Source: Chryseotalea sp. WA131a (GTDB lineage: Bacteria; Bacteroidota; Bacteroidia; Cytophagales; Cyclobacteriaceae). From it: DNA of 64,000 nt. The notes beneath the pieces are model-generated. The model worked only from the letters and a program-made list of their open reading frames with translations, was not told the origin of the DNA and made no database searches. The number at the start of each line of letters is the position of its first letter. Positions within the stretch are counted from its first letter, which is position 1. A program made the translations under genes and the position numbers. The DNA lies in the NCBI GenBank assembly GCA_025370075.1, contig CP073016.1, positions 62,001-126,000 on the forward strand. The letters are read 5' to 3'. Shown here piece by piece: positions 16,710-25,591 of this stretch.

Positions 16710-17996
16710 GTGAACAAAGTTTTAATTGTAACTTATTACTGGCCTCCCTTTGGCGGAAGCGGTGTGCAGCGCTGGCTAAAGTTTGTCAAGTATTTGCCTT
16801 CATTTGGCTATCAGCCATTTGTCTATACCCCTGAAAATCCATTTGTGGAAATTCAAGATGCGTCTTTATTGAAAGATGTTCCAGCGGAGGCGGAGGTTAT
16901 CAAACTTCCGATTTGGGAGCCCTATCAATTATTTCATAAATTCAGCGGCAAAAAGAAGCAAACTGATTTTGTGAGTACGGGCAAAACCTCCTTCTTCCAG
17001 AAAGCGGCCTTGTTCGTTCGCGGTAATTTTTTTATTCCCGATGCCAGAAAGTTTTGGGTGAAGCCATCGGTATTATTCTTAGATGATTTTTTAAAGAGCA
17101 ATCAAATTAACACCATCATTACCACGGGGCCACCGCACAGCATGCACTTGATTGGACTGAAATTAAGGCAGAAAAACCCAACCCTAAAATGGGTTGCAGA
17201 CTTTCGTGATCCGTGGAGTGAATGGGATCTGCTGGACACTTTCTCGCTCACCGATTGGGCAAGAAAACGACACCAGTTGTTGGAAAGAAAAGTATTGACT
17301 ACAGCCGATGAAGTAATCACCATTGCGCCTTATCATCAACAACGGTTGGAGACTCTAAGCGGACGAAAAGTGAATCTGATTACCAACGGTTTTGATGAAG
17401 ATGATTTTAAAGACATCGCACATCAACCTACTGTAAAATTTACTCTCCGACACATTGGTGTGGTTGATGAACTGCGCGATCCACGGCCAATAATGGAGGT
17501 GCTCAGAGAATTAATCAATCAAGGTCAACTATCAAAAGACGAGATTATGGTGGAGTTCATTGGTAACGTCAACTCCCGATTTGTAAATGACATACAACAA
17601 GACCAAGTATTGCATTCAATTACTTCATTTGTTCCACATCTTCCGCACAGCGAAGTATTGAAACGATACGGGACTACAGATGTTCAGTTGTTGGTATTGG
17701 CACACACCGCCATTGCCCCTGGCAATTTGCCCGGGAAATTTTTTGAGTACTTAGCTTCTGGCAATTTCATCATTGGCATCGGCCCGGAAGATGGGGATGC
17801 AGCAGCAATACTTAAACAAGTAGGCGCGGGGTCGATTATGGAACGGACCAACAAAAAAGATCTGAAGAAAATTATTTTAGAGAGATATGTCCAATGGAGA
17901 AATCCAGTTACTAAAAATAAGCTCCATGCTTCGGTTTTTTCTCGTAAGAGCCTAACGCAGCAGTTGGCAAAAATCTTAGCATCTTTGCGCGCGTGA
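16710..17996 (+). CDS. Glycosyltransferase family 4-like protein
   Basis: A GT-B glycosyltransferase expected to add a sugar to a surface polysaccharide. The N-terminal domain starts VLIVTYYWPPFGGSGVQRWLKFVKYLPSFG with the Gly-rich donor/acceptor loop, has VADFRDPWSEWD and ends in a C-terminal Rossmann domain with PGNLPGKFFEYLASGNFIIGIGP (the E-x7-E-like nucleotide-sugar region). Start is GTG at 16710; no ATG lies near. The stop overlaps the start of the flippase gene by 4 nt (GTGA), so the two are translationally coupled. First gene of the glycan cluster. Sugar specificity cannot be told. Confidence 0.85.
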   Translation: MNKVLIVTYYWPPFGGSGVQRWLKFVKYLPSFGYQPFVYTPENPFVEIQDASLLKDVPAEAEVIKLPIWEPYQLFHKFSGKKKQTDFVSTGKTSFFQKAALFVRGNFFIPDARKFWVKPSVLFLDDFLKSNQINTIITTGPPHSMHLIGLKLRQKNPTLKWVADFRDPWSEWDLLDTFSLTDWARKRHQLLERKVLTTADEVITIAPYHQQRLETLSGRKVNLITNGFDEDDFKDIAHQPTVKFTLRHIGVVDELRDPRPIMEVLRELINQGQLSKDEIMVEFIGNVNSRFVNDIQQDQVLHSITSFVPHLPHSEVLKRYGTTDVQLLVLAHTAIAPGNLPGKFFEYLASGNFIIGIGPEDGDAAAILKQVGAGSIMERTNKKDLKKIILERYVQWRNPVTKNKLHASVFSRKSLTQQLAKILASLRA

Positions 17997-19432
17997 TCAC
18001 CAAAAATTTCATTAAGAGCTCTATGATTTATACACTGGCGGGGGCATTGCCCATGGCCAGCGCGATCATCTTGATGCCTTTTTATGGGAGTTTACCACCC
18101 GATGTGTATGGTTCGTTCTCCATTTACCTCGGGTTTTCGTTACTGGTGCAAATTGTTGTTACCTATAGTTTTGACGCGTCTATTTATTTAAATTATCACG
18201 AGCACAAAAGCGACCCGAAATCACTCGGCATATTTGTCAGCAGTGCTTTCTTGTTCATTCTTTTGCTCAGCGCGGGCGTAGGGTTGTTGCTTGCACTGCT
18301 CGGTAATTGGATTTTTGATTTCGTATATGGAGCTGGTAAAATTCCGTTTTTACCATTTGGTGTACTTTCCGTAGCAACGGGTATATTTCAAGCAGTGTTT
18401 AAGGTGAACAATAGTCTTCTGCAAACACAGGGCAAAGCATCTACTTTTTTGTGGATTAATGTGTTCTCTTTTTCCGTCATTGCGGGTCTCACTATTCTTG
18501 GTTTGACTTTTTTACCGAATACCCTTTGGGGACCGGTGGGGGGTAAGTTGTTAGGTGCATTGATTTCGGCAGCATGGGTTTTGGGCAGTGTTTTTCGACA
18601 ATTTGGTTTTCATTTTCATTGGAAGTCGTTGAAGCCAACTTTTGAGTTCAACAACTCTTCGCTGATTTATCAGATTCAGCAATGGTTTATTAACTACTAT
18701 GATCGCATCATTATTTTGATGGTTATCTCAAAAGCAACCGTGGGCTATTACGATGTAGCCCTCAAATTTTTGCTTGCCATTGATTTTGTGCTAACGGGTC
18801 TAAACGCCACCATTCATCCAAAGGTGCTTGGTAAAGTTTACGACCAATCAAAAAAGTCAAGTACGGTCGAAATCAACCGATATTATAATGGGTTAACAGG
18901 TGTTGCAATTTTGGCCGTGACGGGCAGCATTTTACTTTTTCCGCCCGTGATTGAAATCTTCTTCACCAAGCCATACCAGGCGGCTATTCCGCTTATTCCA
19001 TTTGCTGCATTGGTTTACTTGCTTCGGCCATTGCGCTTATGGGTGGCCATGCCCTACGCAGCGTTGAAGTATTCAAAGCCGTTGCCGTACTTTTACTTGT
19101 TGGTAGCTATTGTTAAGATCGCGTTGTTATATTGGCTGGTGCAGCAGTGGGGAGTGTGGGGAGCGATTATTTCAACAATAGTGAGTTATATGGTGGAGAT
19201 TTTAATTTTGTTTTGGGGTATAAGAAATCGGTTTCATTATAAGTTTAATGCCTTTAAGTTGATAGTTGCTCCCTTATTGCTAGGGGTAAGCATTTTATTA
19301 TTGGAGCCATGGTTGGGTGTTGACTACCCTTGGCAGCTTCACGCATTCTATGTTATTTTGAGTGGCTTCGTATTGTTGTGGGCGTATAGAAATGAGTTGA
19401 AAATTTTTATTACAGGTCAAATAGTAAAATAG
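17993..19432 (+). CDS. Polysaccharide flippase (Wzx/MATE-like, oligosaccharide transporter)
   Basis: 479 residues with about 12-14 hydrophobic helices, beginning FIKSSMIYTLAGALPMASAIILMPFYGSLPP, the usual opening of Wzx-type O-antigen/polysaccharide flippases. It would turn lipid-linked glycans across the inner membrane. Start GTG at 17993 overlaps the preceding glycosyltransferase stop by 4 nt. Conserved charged residues in otherwise hydrophobic helices (YYDRIIILMVIS, RPLRLWVAMPYA) support transport of a charged or polar substrate. Together with the following methyltransferases and sugar transferases it forms a small surface-glycan assembly locus without a visible Wzy polymerase in the window. 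Confidence 0.85.
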   Translation: MITKNFIKSSMIYTLAGALPMASAIILMPFYGSLPPDVYGSFSIYLGFSLLVQIVVTYSFDASIYLNYHEHKSDPKSLGIFVSSAFLFILLLSAGVGLLLALLGNWIFDFVYGAGKIPFLPFGVLSVATGIFQAVFKVNNSLLQTQGKASTFLWINVFSFSVIAGLTILGLTFLPNTLWGPVGGKLLGALISAAWVLGSVFRQFGFHFHWKSLKPTFEFNNSSLIYQIQQWFINYYDRIIILMVISKATVGYYDVALKFLLAIDFVLTGLNATIHPKVLGKVYDQSKKSSTVEINRYYNGLTGVAILAVTGSILLFPPVIEIFFTKPYQAAIPLIPFAALVYLLRPLRLWVAMPYAALKYSKPLPYFYLLVAIVKIALLYWLVQQWGVWGAIISTIVSYMVEILILFWGIRNRFHYKFNAFKLIVAPLLLGVSILLLEPWLGVDYPWQLHAFYVILSGFVLLWAYRNELKIFITGQIVK

Positions 19433-19458
19433 AACCTACATATAATTGATTAATCTGC

Positions 19459-20220
19459 ATGAATGATCTTGAATCATATTTTGTTAATAATTCTGGAAGG
19501 CAAATCTTTAAGTGGCATCATTATTTCGAAATCTATGATCGCCACTTCAAAAGATTTAGAGGTAAGGAAATCGTAGTTGTAGAGATTGGGGTTTTTCAAG
19601 GAGGCAGTTTACAAATGTGGAAAAATTATTTTGGATCTGCCGCAAAGATTTATGGCATTGACATTAATCCACGGGTAGAAGAATTACGTGAGGAAAACAT
19701 TGACATTATTATTGGGTCTCAATCCGATAAGAATTTTCTGAGAAAACTGAAAAATGAACTTCCGCCAATTGATATTTTGATAGACGATGGAGGCCATAAG
19801 ATGAAACAACAAATTTTTACCTTTCAAGAGTTGTTTAGCAAAGTAAAACCAAATGGTGTTTATGTGTGTGAGGATTTAGCCACCTCTTACCACTTGGGTT
19901 ATGGAGGAGGATATAAGAGAAGAGGCACATTTATTGAATTCTCAAAGAACTTGATTGATAAACTAAATGCATTTCATTCTGAGCAAAAATCATTTCAGGT
20001 GAATCAATTGACAACGTCAATTGATTCCCTTCACTATTATGATAATGTGTTGGTGATTGAAAAACGACTAAGAGACAAACCGATAGCAACAAAAACAGGC
20101 GTACCTGTTTTGGGCGATGATACAACCTTTCCCACAAAAGGTTTTGCCTATGATGTTTTGTATTTCGTTAACAAGATTTTGCAATTCTTGAGGTTGCCAA
20201 GTTTTAAGCTTAACAAATAG
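19459..20220 (+). CDS. Class I SAM methyltransferase, CmcI/rhamnosyl O-methyltransferase type
   Basis: 253 residues: N-terminal helical part, then VVVEIGVFQGGSLQMWKNYFG (SAM loop), KIYGIDINP, and the metal/acid motif ILIDDGGHKMKQQ, followed by KPNGVYVCEDL. This set is characteristic of the CmcI-like sugar O-methyltransferases that decorate polysaccharides and macrolides. The gene is AT-richer than the flippase upstream, and sits 26 nt after it. Likely methylates a sugar hydroxyl of the glycan built here; the substrate is inferred from context only. Confidence 0.78.
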   Translation: MNDLESYFVNNSGRQIFKWHHYFEIYDRHFKRFRGKEIVVVEIGVFQGGSLQMWKNYFGSAAKIYGIDINPRVEELREENIDIIIGSQSDKNFLRKLKNELPPIDILIDDGGHKMKQQIFTFQELFSKVKPNGVYVCEDLATSYHLGYGGGYKRRGTFIEFSKNLIDKLNAFHSEQKSFQVNQLTTSIDSLHYYDNVLVIEKRLRDKPIATKTGVPVLGDDTTFPTKGFAYDVLYFVNKILQFLRLPSFKLNK

Positions 20221-20237
20221 TATTTATTGAGTTTAAA

Positions 20238-21101
20238 ATGAATTTTTCACACTTCTTACTCACTCAATTCAACCTAAAATATTCCCCCAAACTTTCAGAG
20301 GAATCATACAAGGAATGGATAAGTTGGACAAGAAATCGGATTGAACTATTCAAGAATTATTGCCTTCCTTCAATTTTAAATCAATCAAACAAGGAGTTTA
20401 TGTGGATTATCTTTTTCGATAAAGATACCCCATCCGAATTTTTTTCATTCAAGAAGGAGCTTGAACGCTATGATTTTATCAGAATCTGCTATTTGAATGG
20501 AATGGAGGATTTCTTTCTTAATTATATAAAGGAGGTAAAGAACTACGCAGAGCCCTCGGATCAATGGATAATGACCACTCGACTGGATAATGACGATATG
20601 CTTCATCGCGATGCCATGAAACTAATCCGGGAGAATTTTATTCCAAAAGATAAATTCATGATTTCATTGGCGTCAGGCTATGTATTGGACATAGACCGAA
20701 AAGTGTTATCACATTATTTTTATCCAATGTCTCCTTTTATCTCCTTGGTTGAGTCTCTGTCAAATTCTCCTGTTGGTATTTTTGTAAAGCCGCATACTCA
20801 ATGGAATAACCTCCGACTGTTTGTATTTAACGAAATCTATTTGGATATACTTAATCCAACGAAGAGATTAGCCCGATTTATTTTGGAAAAACCAATGTGG
20901 ATCCAAACGTTTCATGGAAAGAATGTTAGTAATAGTTTTTACCGGGGCCTCCCGGTGCGTAAGGACAAAGTGCTAAATGATTTTGGAATTGGCCTAACTT
21001 CCGTGGGAATGAAATTGAGGGAGTTGCCAAAGTTTGCCAATTATGTAATATGGAAACGATATTTGAAATCATTCATAGTTAAACTCATTCTTCAAAAGTA
21101 G
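20238..21101 (+). CDS. Putative rhamnosyltransferase-like glycosyltransferase
   Basis: 287 residues resembling the rhamnosyl-transferase family (Rhamno_transf). Visible: an opening FSHFLLTQFNLKY, a WIIFFDKDTP motif and the acidic TTRLDNDDMLHRDAM stretch that has the DxD-like metal site, then WNNLRLFVF and WIQTFHGKNVSN. No signal peptide or membrane segment. It lies 17 nt after the methyltransferase and 2 nt before the next gene, within the AT-rich core of the glycan cluster. The rhamnose specificity is a family name, not a demonstrated activity. Confidence 0.72.
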   Translation: MNFSHFLLTQFNLKYSPKLSEESYKEWISWTRNRIELFKNYCLPSILNQSNKEFMWIIFFDKDTPSEFFSFKKELERYDFIRICYLNGMEDFFLNYIKEVKNYAEPSDQWIMTTRLDNDDMLHRDAMKLIRENFIPKDKFMISLASGYVLDIDRKVLSHYFYPMSPFISLVESLSNSPVGIFVKPHTQWNNLRLFVFNEIYLDILNPTKRLARFILEKPMWIQTFHGKNVSNSFYRGLPVRKDKVLNDFGIGLTSVGMKLRELPKFANYVIWKRYLKSFIVKLILQK

Positions 21102-21103
21102 AT

Positions 21104-22153
21104 ATGTCATTTATAGGCCGAATTTTACAGTCAAATTTCCCAAAAGTTTATACAATTGTAACTTCTGGTATAAACAAAATGATCTTACGCTCTCGGCCTT
21201 ACTCGATATATATTACAGATGGGTTGGGAGGTAGCTTCAAAGATTATCTTGTGAAGTACGATATGCCTCTTAAAATCAACTTGCTTAAACGCGACCTTGA
21301 TCCGGAATCAATTGATCTTGTTGATGTGATAACAAAAAGGGTAATGAACTATCCCGATGAAGGTAATAAGCAACGCATACAAAAGAATGCTCCGATTATT
21401 GGTGGGTTATTGCCGGTAGAGACAAAATCTTCTCAGCAATCTATGCGACAGCAAATTCATATAGAGACAAAGGAAATTCGTTTACCAACTCAAATGATGG
21501 AAGAGTCAGTTTTTTATTTTTATCATGGCTTGCGGCTACTGCCAACCAAGGTAATTGAGTCCATTAGAGGTCAGCATTTTATTGATGTGGGGGCGTATAT
21601 TGGGGATTCTGCCATTGCGTTATATAAATATCAATACAGCAAAATATTTTCCTTAGAGATTTCTCAAAAGTCAATCGATAGATTTCAATTGAACCTGCGC
21701 AATAACAAAATCCCATCAGAAAGATTTTTGGTTATTAATACAGGAGTGGCATCTTCTGATAAAGAACCACCCATTCAAATGTTTGATACGGGTTCCGCTG
21801 GATTTAGTCCCTATCGGATAACGGGTAGGTATGATAAGATAGAAGTGCAAAGGAAATCAATTGATTCAATAGTCAATCAATATTCAATCGAGCCGAAATT
21901 CATAAAAGTAGATATTGAAGGAGCGGCCATGGACTTTGTGAAAGGAGCTCAGAAAACGTTGTCAAAATTTCGTCCTGTTTTATCAGTTGCCATTTATCAT
22001 AACCCTATCGAATTCTTTGAAGTTAAGCCAGCGCTGGAACAATTACTTATGAATTATACTTTTTTGATCAGGAAGTTATCATCGCAGGTAAAGTTTAATC
22101 AGATTCATTCAGAAGTTGTGCTTTTAGCTTATCCTAATGAGTTACTAAATTAG
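21104..22153 (+). CDS. FkbM-family methyltransferase
   Basis: 349 residues. The C-terminal two thirds carry FIDVGAYIGDSAIALYKY (SAM motif), FSLEISQKSIDRFQLNLRNN, and the FkbM hallmark PKFIKVDIEGAAMDFVKGAQKTL near 265-290. FkbM enzymes O-methylate sugars or polyketides. The N-terminal 110 residues are not recognised. It follows the sugar transferase by 2 nt. Its stop overlaps the stop of the convergent glycosyltransferase gene by 4 nt, so no room is left for a terminator hairpin. Substrate unknown, probably the local glycan. Confidence 0.8.
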   Translation: MSFIGRILQSNFPKVYTIVTSGINKMILRSRPYSIYITDGLGGSFKDYLVKYDMPLKINLLKRDLDPESIDLVDVITKRVMNYPDEGNKQRIQKNAPIIGGLLPVETKSSQQSMRQQIHIETKEIRLPTQMMEESVFYFYHGLRLLPTKVIESIRGQHFIDVGAYIGDSAIALYKYQYSKIFSLEISQKSIDRFQLNLRNNKIPSERFLVINTGVASSDKEPPIQMFDTGSAGFSPYRITGRYDKIEVQRKSIDSIVNQYSIEPKFIKVDIEGAAMDFVKGAQKTLSKFRPVLSVAIYHNPIEFFEVKPALEQLLMNYTFLIRKLSSQVKFNQIHSEVVLLAYPNELLN

Positions 22154-23310
22154 TCTTTTGTAATTTTTTGGTCAATTAAACTTGCCACAACTGATAAGAA
22201 CAAATTTCTGTTCTTTTCGGCCGTAAGTTCTATAGCTGCTGTTCTTGTTTGTTGCTTTAAATAGCGTAGCTTTTCTGCGGTAAGAGTATTTAGCTTTGCC
22301 GCTAATGTCATCGGTGTGAAGTCTTCTGATACAACTCCAATATCATACTTGTTCACAATCTCTGCCATTTCGGGTGTTGGGCCAATCGCAATGGCCAACT
22401 GCGCCTGAATGAAGTCAAATAGCTTATTCGGCAACGTGTTGGCGTAGTTGAAATTAACAGGTGGCAATAAAAAAACGCCAATGTCATACTGATTGATGAA
22501 TGGCACAATCTCGCTGCTTTTGAGGGCAGGCAAAAAACGAATTCGTTTATCGTTACTTGCCAGCGATTTTAGGTAGTCGATATACCCTTTTGTTTTGTTC
22601 GAAGCACTGGGCGGCACTATCAGCATTAAATCAAGCTCAAAGCGTTCGTCCAAGTGTTTCATCATCTCAATCATCAACTCCAATTTGCGAGAGGGTGTGG
22701 AACCACCGTGATGGATCATCCGTATTTTTTCGGTTACGGGGCTTGGTTGAATAGCATAGTACCAATTCGCATTCGTAATAACGGTAGGTTTTACGCCAAA
22801 ATTCTTTTCGTATTCAACGGCCAATCCTTTTCCAACGGTGGTCATGGCCGCTACTTTGGGAATATATTTCTTGCACAGATAAGTATTGAACCCTTTGAAA
22901 AAAATCCGCCAACTTAGGCGATCCTCGAAATGCCGGGGGGCATATTCGTGGGCGTCAAATAAAACTGGAGTACTTGAATAAAATTGAAATGCCCAAGGCA
23001 ACGATTCAATATCGTTGGCAATGACCAAATCAAACTTTTTATTTAGTAGCAAACTTTGTGCTTGCTTGGATGGGTGTAAGATTCGGAAAGCCAGATTATA
23101 AAATCGGGCAACTAATAAAAAAGCAGAAACAATTTTCTTGAAAAGACCTAGTACCGGTTTACTGATTTTTATAAACTCGTATCCATCATTTTCTTTTCCA
23201 CCAAAAGCCAAAACATACAGTTTGTAATTTTCTTTAAGAAAAGCAATTTGCCTGGCTACTCGGGCATCGTGCTGAATATCTGAAAAGACGATAATGAGTA
23301 TCCGCTTCAT
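22150..23310 (-). CDS. Glycosyltransferase family 4/1-like protein
   Basis: 386-residue GT-B enzyme: N-terminal RILIIVFSDIQHDARVARQIAFLKENY (Gly-less acceptor loop with the common DARV-RQ motif), a middle VLFDAHEYAPRHFED segment, and a C-terminal nucleotide-sugar site with IHHGGSTPSRKLELMIEMMK and LPNKLFDFIQAQLAIAIGPTPEMA. Read leftward from ruvC: its ATG overlaps the ruvC stop by 4 nt, so the two genes form one transcription unit. Its role is probably in the same glycan as the convergent cluster, but this is inferred from position. Confidence 0.83.
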   Translation of the reverse strand: MKRILIIVFSDIQHDARVARQIAFLKENYKLYVLAFGGKENDGYEFIKISKPVLGLFKKIVSAFLLVARFYNLAFRILHPSKQAQSLLLNKKFDLVIANDIESLPWAFQFYSSTPVLFDAHEYAPRHFEDRLSWRIFFKGFNTYLCKKYIPKVAAMTTVGKGLAVEYEKNFGVKPTVITNANWYYAIQPSPVTEKIRMIHHGGSTPSRKLELMIEMMKHLDERFELDLMLIVPPSASNKTKGYIDYLKSLASNDKRIRFLPALKSSEIVPFINQYDIGVFLLPPVNFNYANTLPNKLFDFIQAQLAIAIGPTPEMAEIVNKYDIGVVSEDFTPMTLAAKLNTLTAEKLRYLKQQTRTAAIELTAEKNRNLFLSVVASLIDQKITKD

Positions 23311-23918
23311 TTCACAACAGCTTTTAATCTCTTAGGATTCTCCTTCAAAAAGGCACCCCACGATGCAACTTTTTTTCGATTGCTGGCTGCAATCCCTTTG
23401 GAATAGTGATGGCAAACCGCTACCGCCAGTGCATCGCTGGCGTCTAATAGTTTGGGCAATTCTTTGATTGAAAAAATCTGCATCAGCATTCTGGCTACTT
23501 GCTCTTTGCTGGCATTTCCATTTCCGGTTACGGATTGCTTTACTTTTTTAGGTGCGTATTCAGTAATGGGCACTTCTCGGTAAAGTGCGGCAGACATCGC
23601 CACCCCTTGCGCGCGCCCAAGCTTGAGCATAGATTGAACATTTTTCCCGAAGAAAGGAGCTTCTAGCGCTACTTCATCCGGCTTGTATTCGTCTACCAGC
23701 CCGAGCACACGGTCAAATATTTTTTTAAGCTTCAGCGCATGGTCGCCATACTTGCCCATGTTGATAACACCATATTGTAAAAGCGTTAATTGATTGCCTT
23801 TGATAAGAATGATGGCATAACCCATTACATTCGTGCCGGGGTCGAGCCCTAAAACAATTCGCTCCTTTGCAGACTTCAGGTTTTCTTTGATTGTTTTTTT
23901 CTCCATTTTGCTGGGCAA
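23307..23918 (-). CDS. ruvC: Crossover junction endodeoxyribonuclease RuvC
   Basis: Resolves Holliday junctions with RuvAB during recombination repair. The RNase H-like fold shows GLDPGTNVMGYA (first catalytic Asp), ALEAPFFGKNVQSMLKLGRAQG (catalytic Glu and the substrate loop), YAPKKVKQSVTGNGNASKEQV and DASDALAVAVCHH (C-terminal acidic residues). At about 200 residues it is slightly longer than the usual 160-180 because of an N-terminal Lys-rich extension; the start at 23906 (MEKKTIKE) would remove four residues and is equally possible. A glycosyltransferase gene is coupled downstream, an unusual neighbour. Confidence 0.93.
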   Translation of the reverse strand: MPSKMEKKTIKENLKSAKERIVLGLDPGTNVMGYAIILIKGNQLTLLQYGVINMGKYGDHALKLKKIFDRVLGLVDEYKPDEVALEAPFFGKNVQSMLKLGRAQGVAMSAALYREVPITEYAPKKVKQSVTGNGNASKEQVARMLMQIFSIKELPKLLDASDALAVAVCHHYSKGIAASNRKKVASWGAFLKENPKRLKAVVK

Positions 23919-23974
23919 GTTATAGTTATATGACGCTTTTACAAAACAAGGTTAGCCAAAACAGGCGAGTAGGT

Positions 23975-24012
23975 TGCCCTGCCAACGGCCAACTGCCAAC
24001 TGCCGACTATTT
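23975..24012. repeat. Word-repeat tract upstream of the GT2 gene
   Basis: CCAACGGCCAACTGCCAACT and following GCCGAC repeat an 8-nt word. The tract lies between divergent ruvC and the GT2 gene and stops just before the ATG at 24016; the 14 codons that extend the frame into it are not counted as protein. Confidence 0.6.
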
Positions 24013-24015
24013 CCA

Positions 24016-25125
24016 ATGACTCTCTACTTTTTAATCATATTCGGAATCTACTTCGTGCTCGTGCTTGCCTTTCTGGTTGGCTGGTTTATAGCGATTCAAT
24101 CCGATACCAAAAATTTAGTTGAGGGGCGTTTCATCACCGTCATTGTGCCGTTTAGAAACGAGGAGAAATGTATTTTAGATTTACTTAACTCCATTGCCAA
24201 ACAAACCTATCCTCCAAATTTATTTGAAGTGATTTGTATAGATGATGATTCTACTGATGCTTCGAAATCAAAAGTAGAACTCTTCTGCCAGCAACATTCA
24301 AATTTTAAATGTATCCAGTTGGGTGATGGAATGGTTGGGAAAAAGAAAGCCATCACGCTGGGCATACTACAAAGTAAGGGAGAGCTTATCGTCACAACAG
24401 ATGCAGACTGTACGGTAAGTCCTCAATGGTTGGAAAAGATAAATTCAAAATTTTCAAATCAAACCCAGCTATTGATAGGTGCCGTTAAAATTGAATCGAA
24501 CGGTACTTTCTTTTCGAAATTGCAGGCCACGGAGTTTGCCAGTTTGATTGGGTCAGGTTTTGCCACATCGGCCTACCAATTACCCACCATGGCCAATGGT
24601 GCCAACCTAGCCTTTCGAAAGCAAGCATTTGATGAAGTAAATGGCTATGCGGGAAGTTTTGAGATTGCTTCGGGAGATGACGAGCATCTGATGCGTAAAA
24701 TTAAAATGGCTTTCCCTAATTCCATTCAGGTATTGGCACAACCTGAAGCAATTGTTTCAACCCAGCCACAACCTTCTTTGAATGACTTTGTTCAACAACG
24801 TGTTCGGTGGGCTGGTAAGTGGAAGTTCAATCAATCGGTCTTTACTCGACTTTTGGCGGTATTTGTTCTACTATTTCAAGTTAGTTGGTTGGCACTGATT
24901 TTATTTTTTGCTTTTGGAAAAACGAACTCACAAGTGAGCATGGGATTGATTCTTACCAAAATATTTCTGGAGTTTCTTTTTTTATATGCCGTTCAGTTGT
25001 TTCTGAAAATGAAATGGCAGTGGATGCCTTTTTTTGCGTTGCAACTTCTTTACCCGATGTATGTTGTGTTTGTGGCGGTTAGATCTAATTTCCTCCATCC
25101 AAATTGGAAAGACCGAACGGTTTAG
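24016..25125 (+). CDS. Membrane glycosyltransferase, family 2
   Basis: A processive-looking GT-A enzyme with an N-terminal hydrophobic helix (LYFLIIFGIYFVLVLAFLVGWF), the donor domain with FITVIVPFRNEEKCILDLLNS, CIDDDSTDASKS, VTTDADCTVSP (DxD), SGDDEHLMRKIK (ED-like) and QQRVRWAGKWKFN (QxxRW), and about three C-terminal transmembrane helices. This is the layout of GT2 synthases and lipid-sugar transferases. The start at 24016 begins the membrane helix; longer forms run into repeat DNA. Divergent from ruvC. The product is unknown. Confidence 0.88.
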   Translation: MTLYFLIIFGIYFVLVLAFLVGWFIAIQSDTKNLVEGRFITVIVPFRNEEKCILDLLNSIAKQTYPPNLFEVICIDDDSTDASKSKVELFCQQHSNFKCIQLGDGMVGKKKAITLGILQSKGELIVTTDADCTVSPQWLEKINSKFSNQTQLLIGAVKIESNGTFFSKLQATEFASLIGSGFATSAYQLPTMANGANLAFRKQAFDEVNGYAGSFEIASGDDEHLMRKIKMAFPNSIQVLAQPEAIVSTQPQPSLNDFVQQRVRWAGKWKFNQSVFTRLLAVFVLLFQVSWLALILFFAFGKTNSQVSMGLILTKIFLEFLFLYAVQLFLKMKWQWMPFFALQLLYPMYVVFVAVRSNFLHPNWKDRTV

Positions 25126-25176
25126 GTTGTATTTTTTTCATTCAAATTGTTTACCTTCGATAAAATTTCAATTCCT

Positions 25177-25536
25177 ATGAAATCTGAGGAGAGAATCATT
25201 GAGCTTTTGGCAGAATGTCTGAAAAAAACTGATCAACTTCTTGATAGGATGGATCGTACTGACAAAAGCGTTGAAATAATGAGCAGAGCGCTTGCGGAAG
25301 ACGGCATAAAATTTAATCAGATGAACGAAAAGTTCAATGAGATGAACGAGAAGTTCAATGAGATGAATCAGAGATTTGATGAGAGGAATCAAAGATTCGA
25401 AGAAAAGTTCACGCAAATGAATAGCAAATTTGATACGATGAACGAAAAATTCGACATCATAAATCAAGACATCAAGATTATGCTTGGCGAACTTATCTCT
25501 CTTTCAAAAAGAGTGTCTGTTATAGAAGAGAAGTAG
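25177..25536 (+). CDS. Short coiled-coil protein with heptad repeats
   Basis: 119 residues, soluble and charged. Residues about 45-110 are a coiled coil built on the heptad K-F-N-x-M-N-E, with near-identical copies at 45-72 that correspond to 21-nt DNA repeats (25309-25392). No signal peptide or catalytic motif. I prefer the ATG at 25177 (MKSEER) over the longer TTG-initiated frame at 25147; a near-consensus -7 box TACCTTCG at 25152-25159 supports it. The gene is 55 nt upstream of the GAF/SpoIIE phosphatase and may be its scaffold or regulator, but no evidence beyond adjacency exists. Confidence 0.7.
   Translation: MKSEERIIELLAECLKKTDQLLDRMDRTDKSVEIMSRALAEDGIKFNQMNEKFNEMNEKFNEMNQRFDERNQRFEEKFTQMNSKFDTMNEKFDIINQDIKIMLGELISLSKRVSVIEEK
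25309..25392 (+). repeat. Four tandem 21-nt units inside the coiled-coil gene
   Basis: Units AAxTTxAATxAGATGAAxGAx repeat at 25309, 25330, 25351 and 25372 with few changes; each encodes one heptad of the coiled coil. Looks like recent slippage or duplication. Confidence 0.7.
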
Positions 25537-25591
25537 CAAAGAACATCAAATTACCCTTTCTCGTACCAACTTCGCTTCGTATTTTTACACC

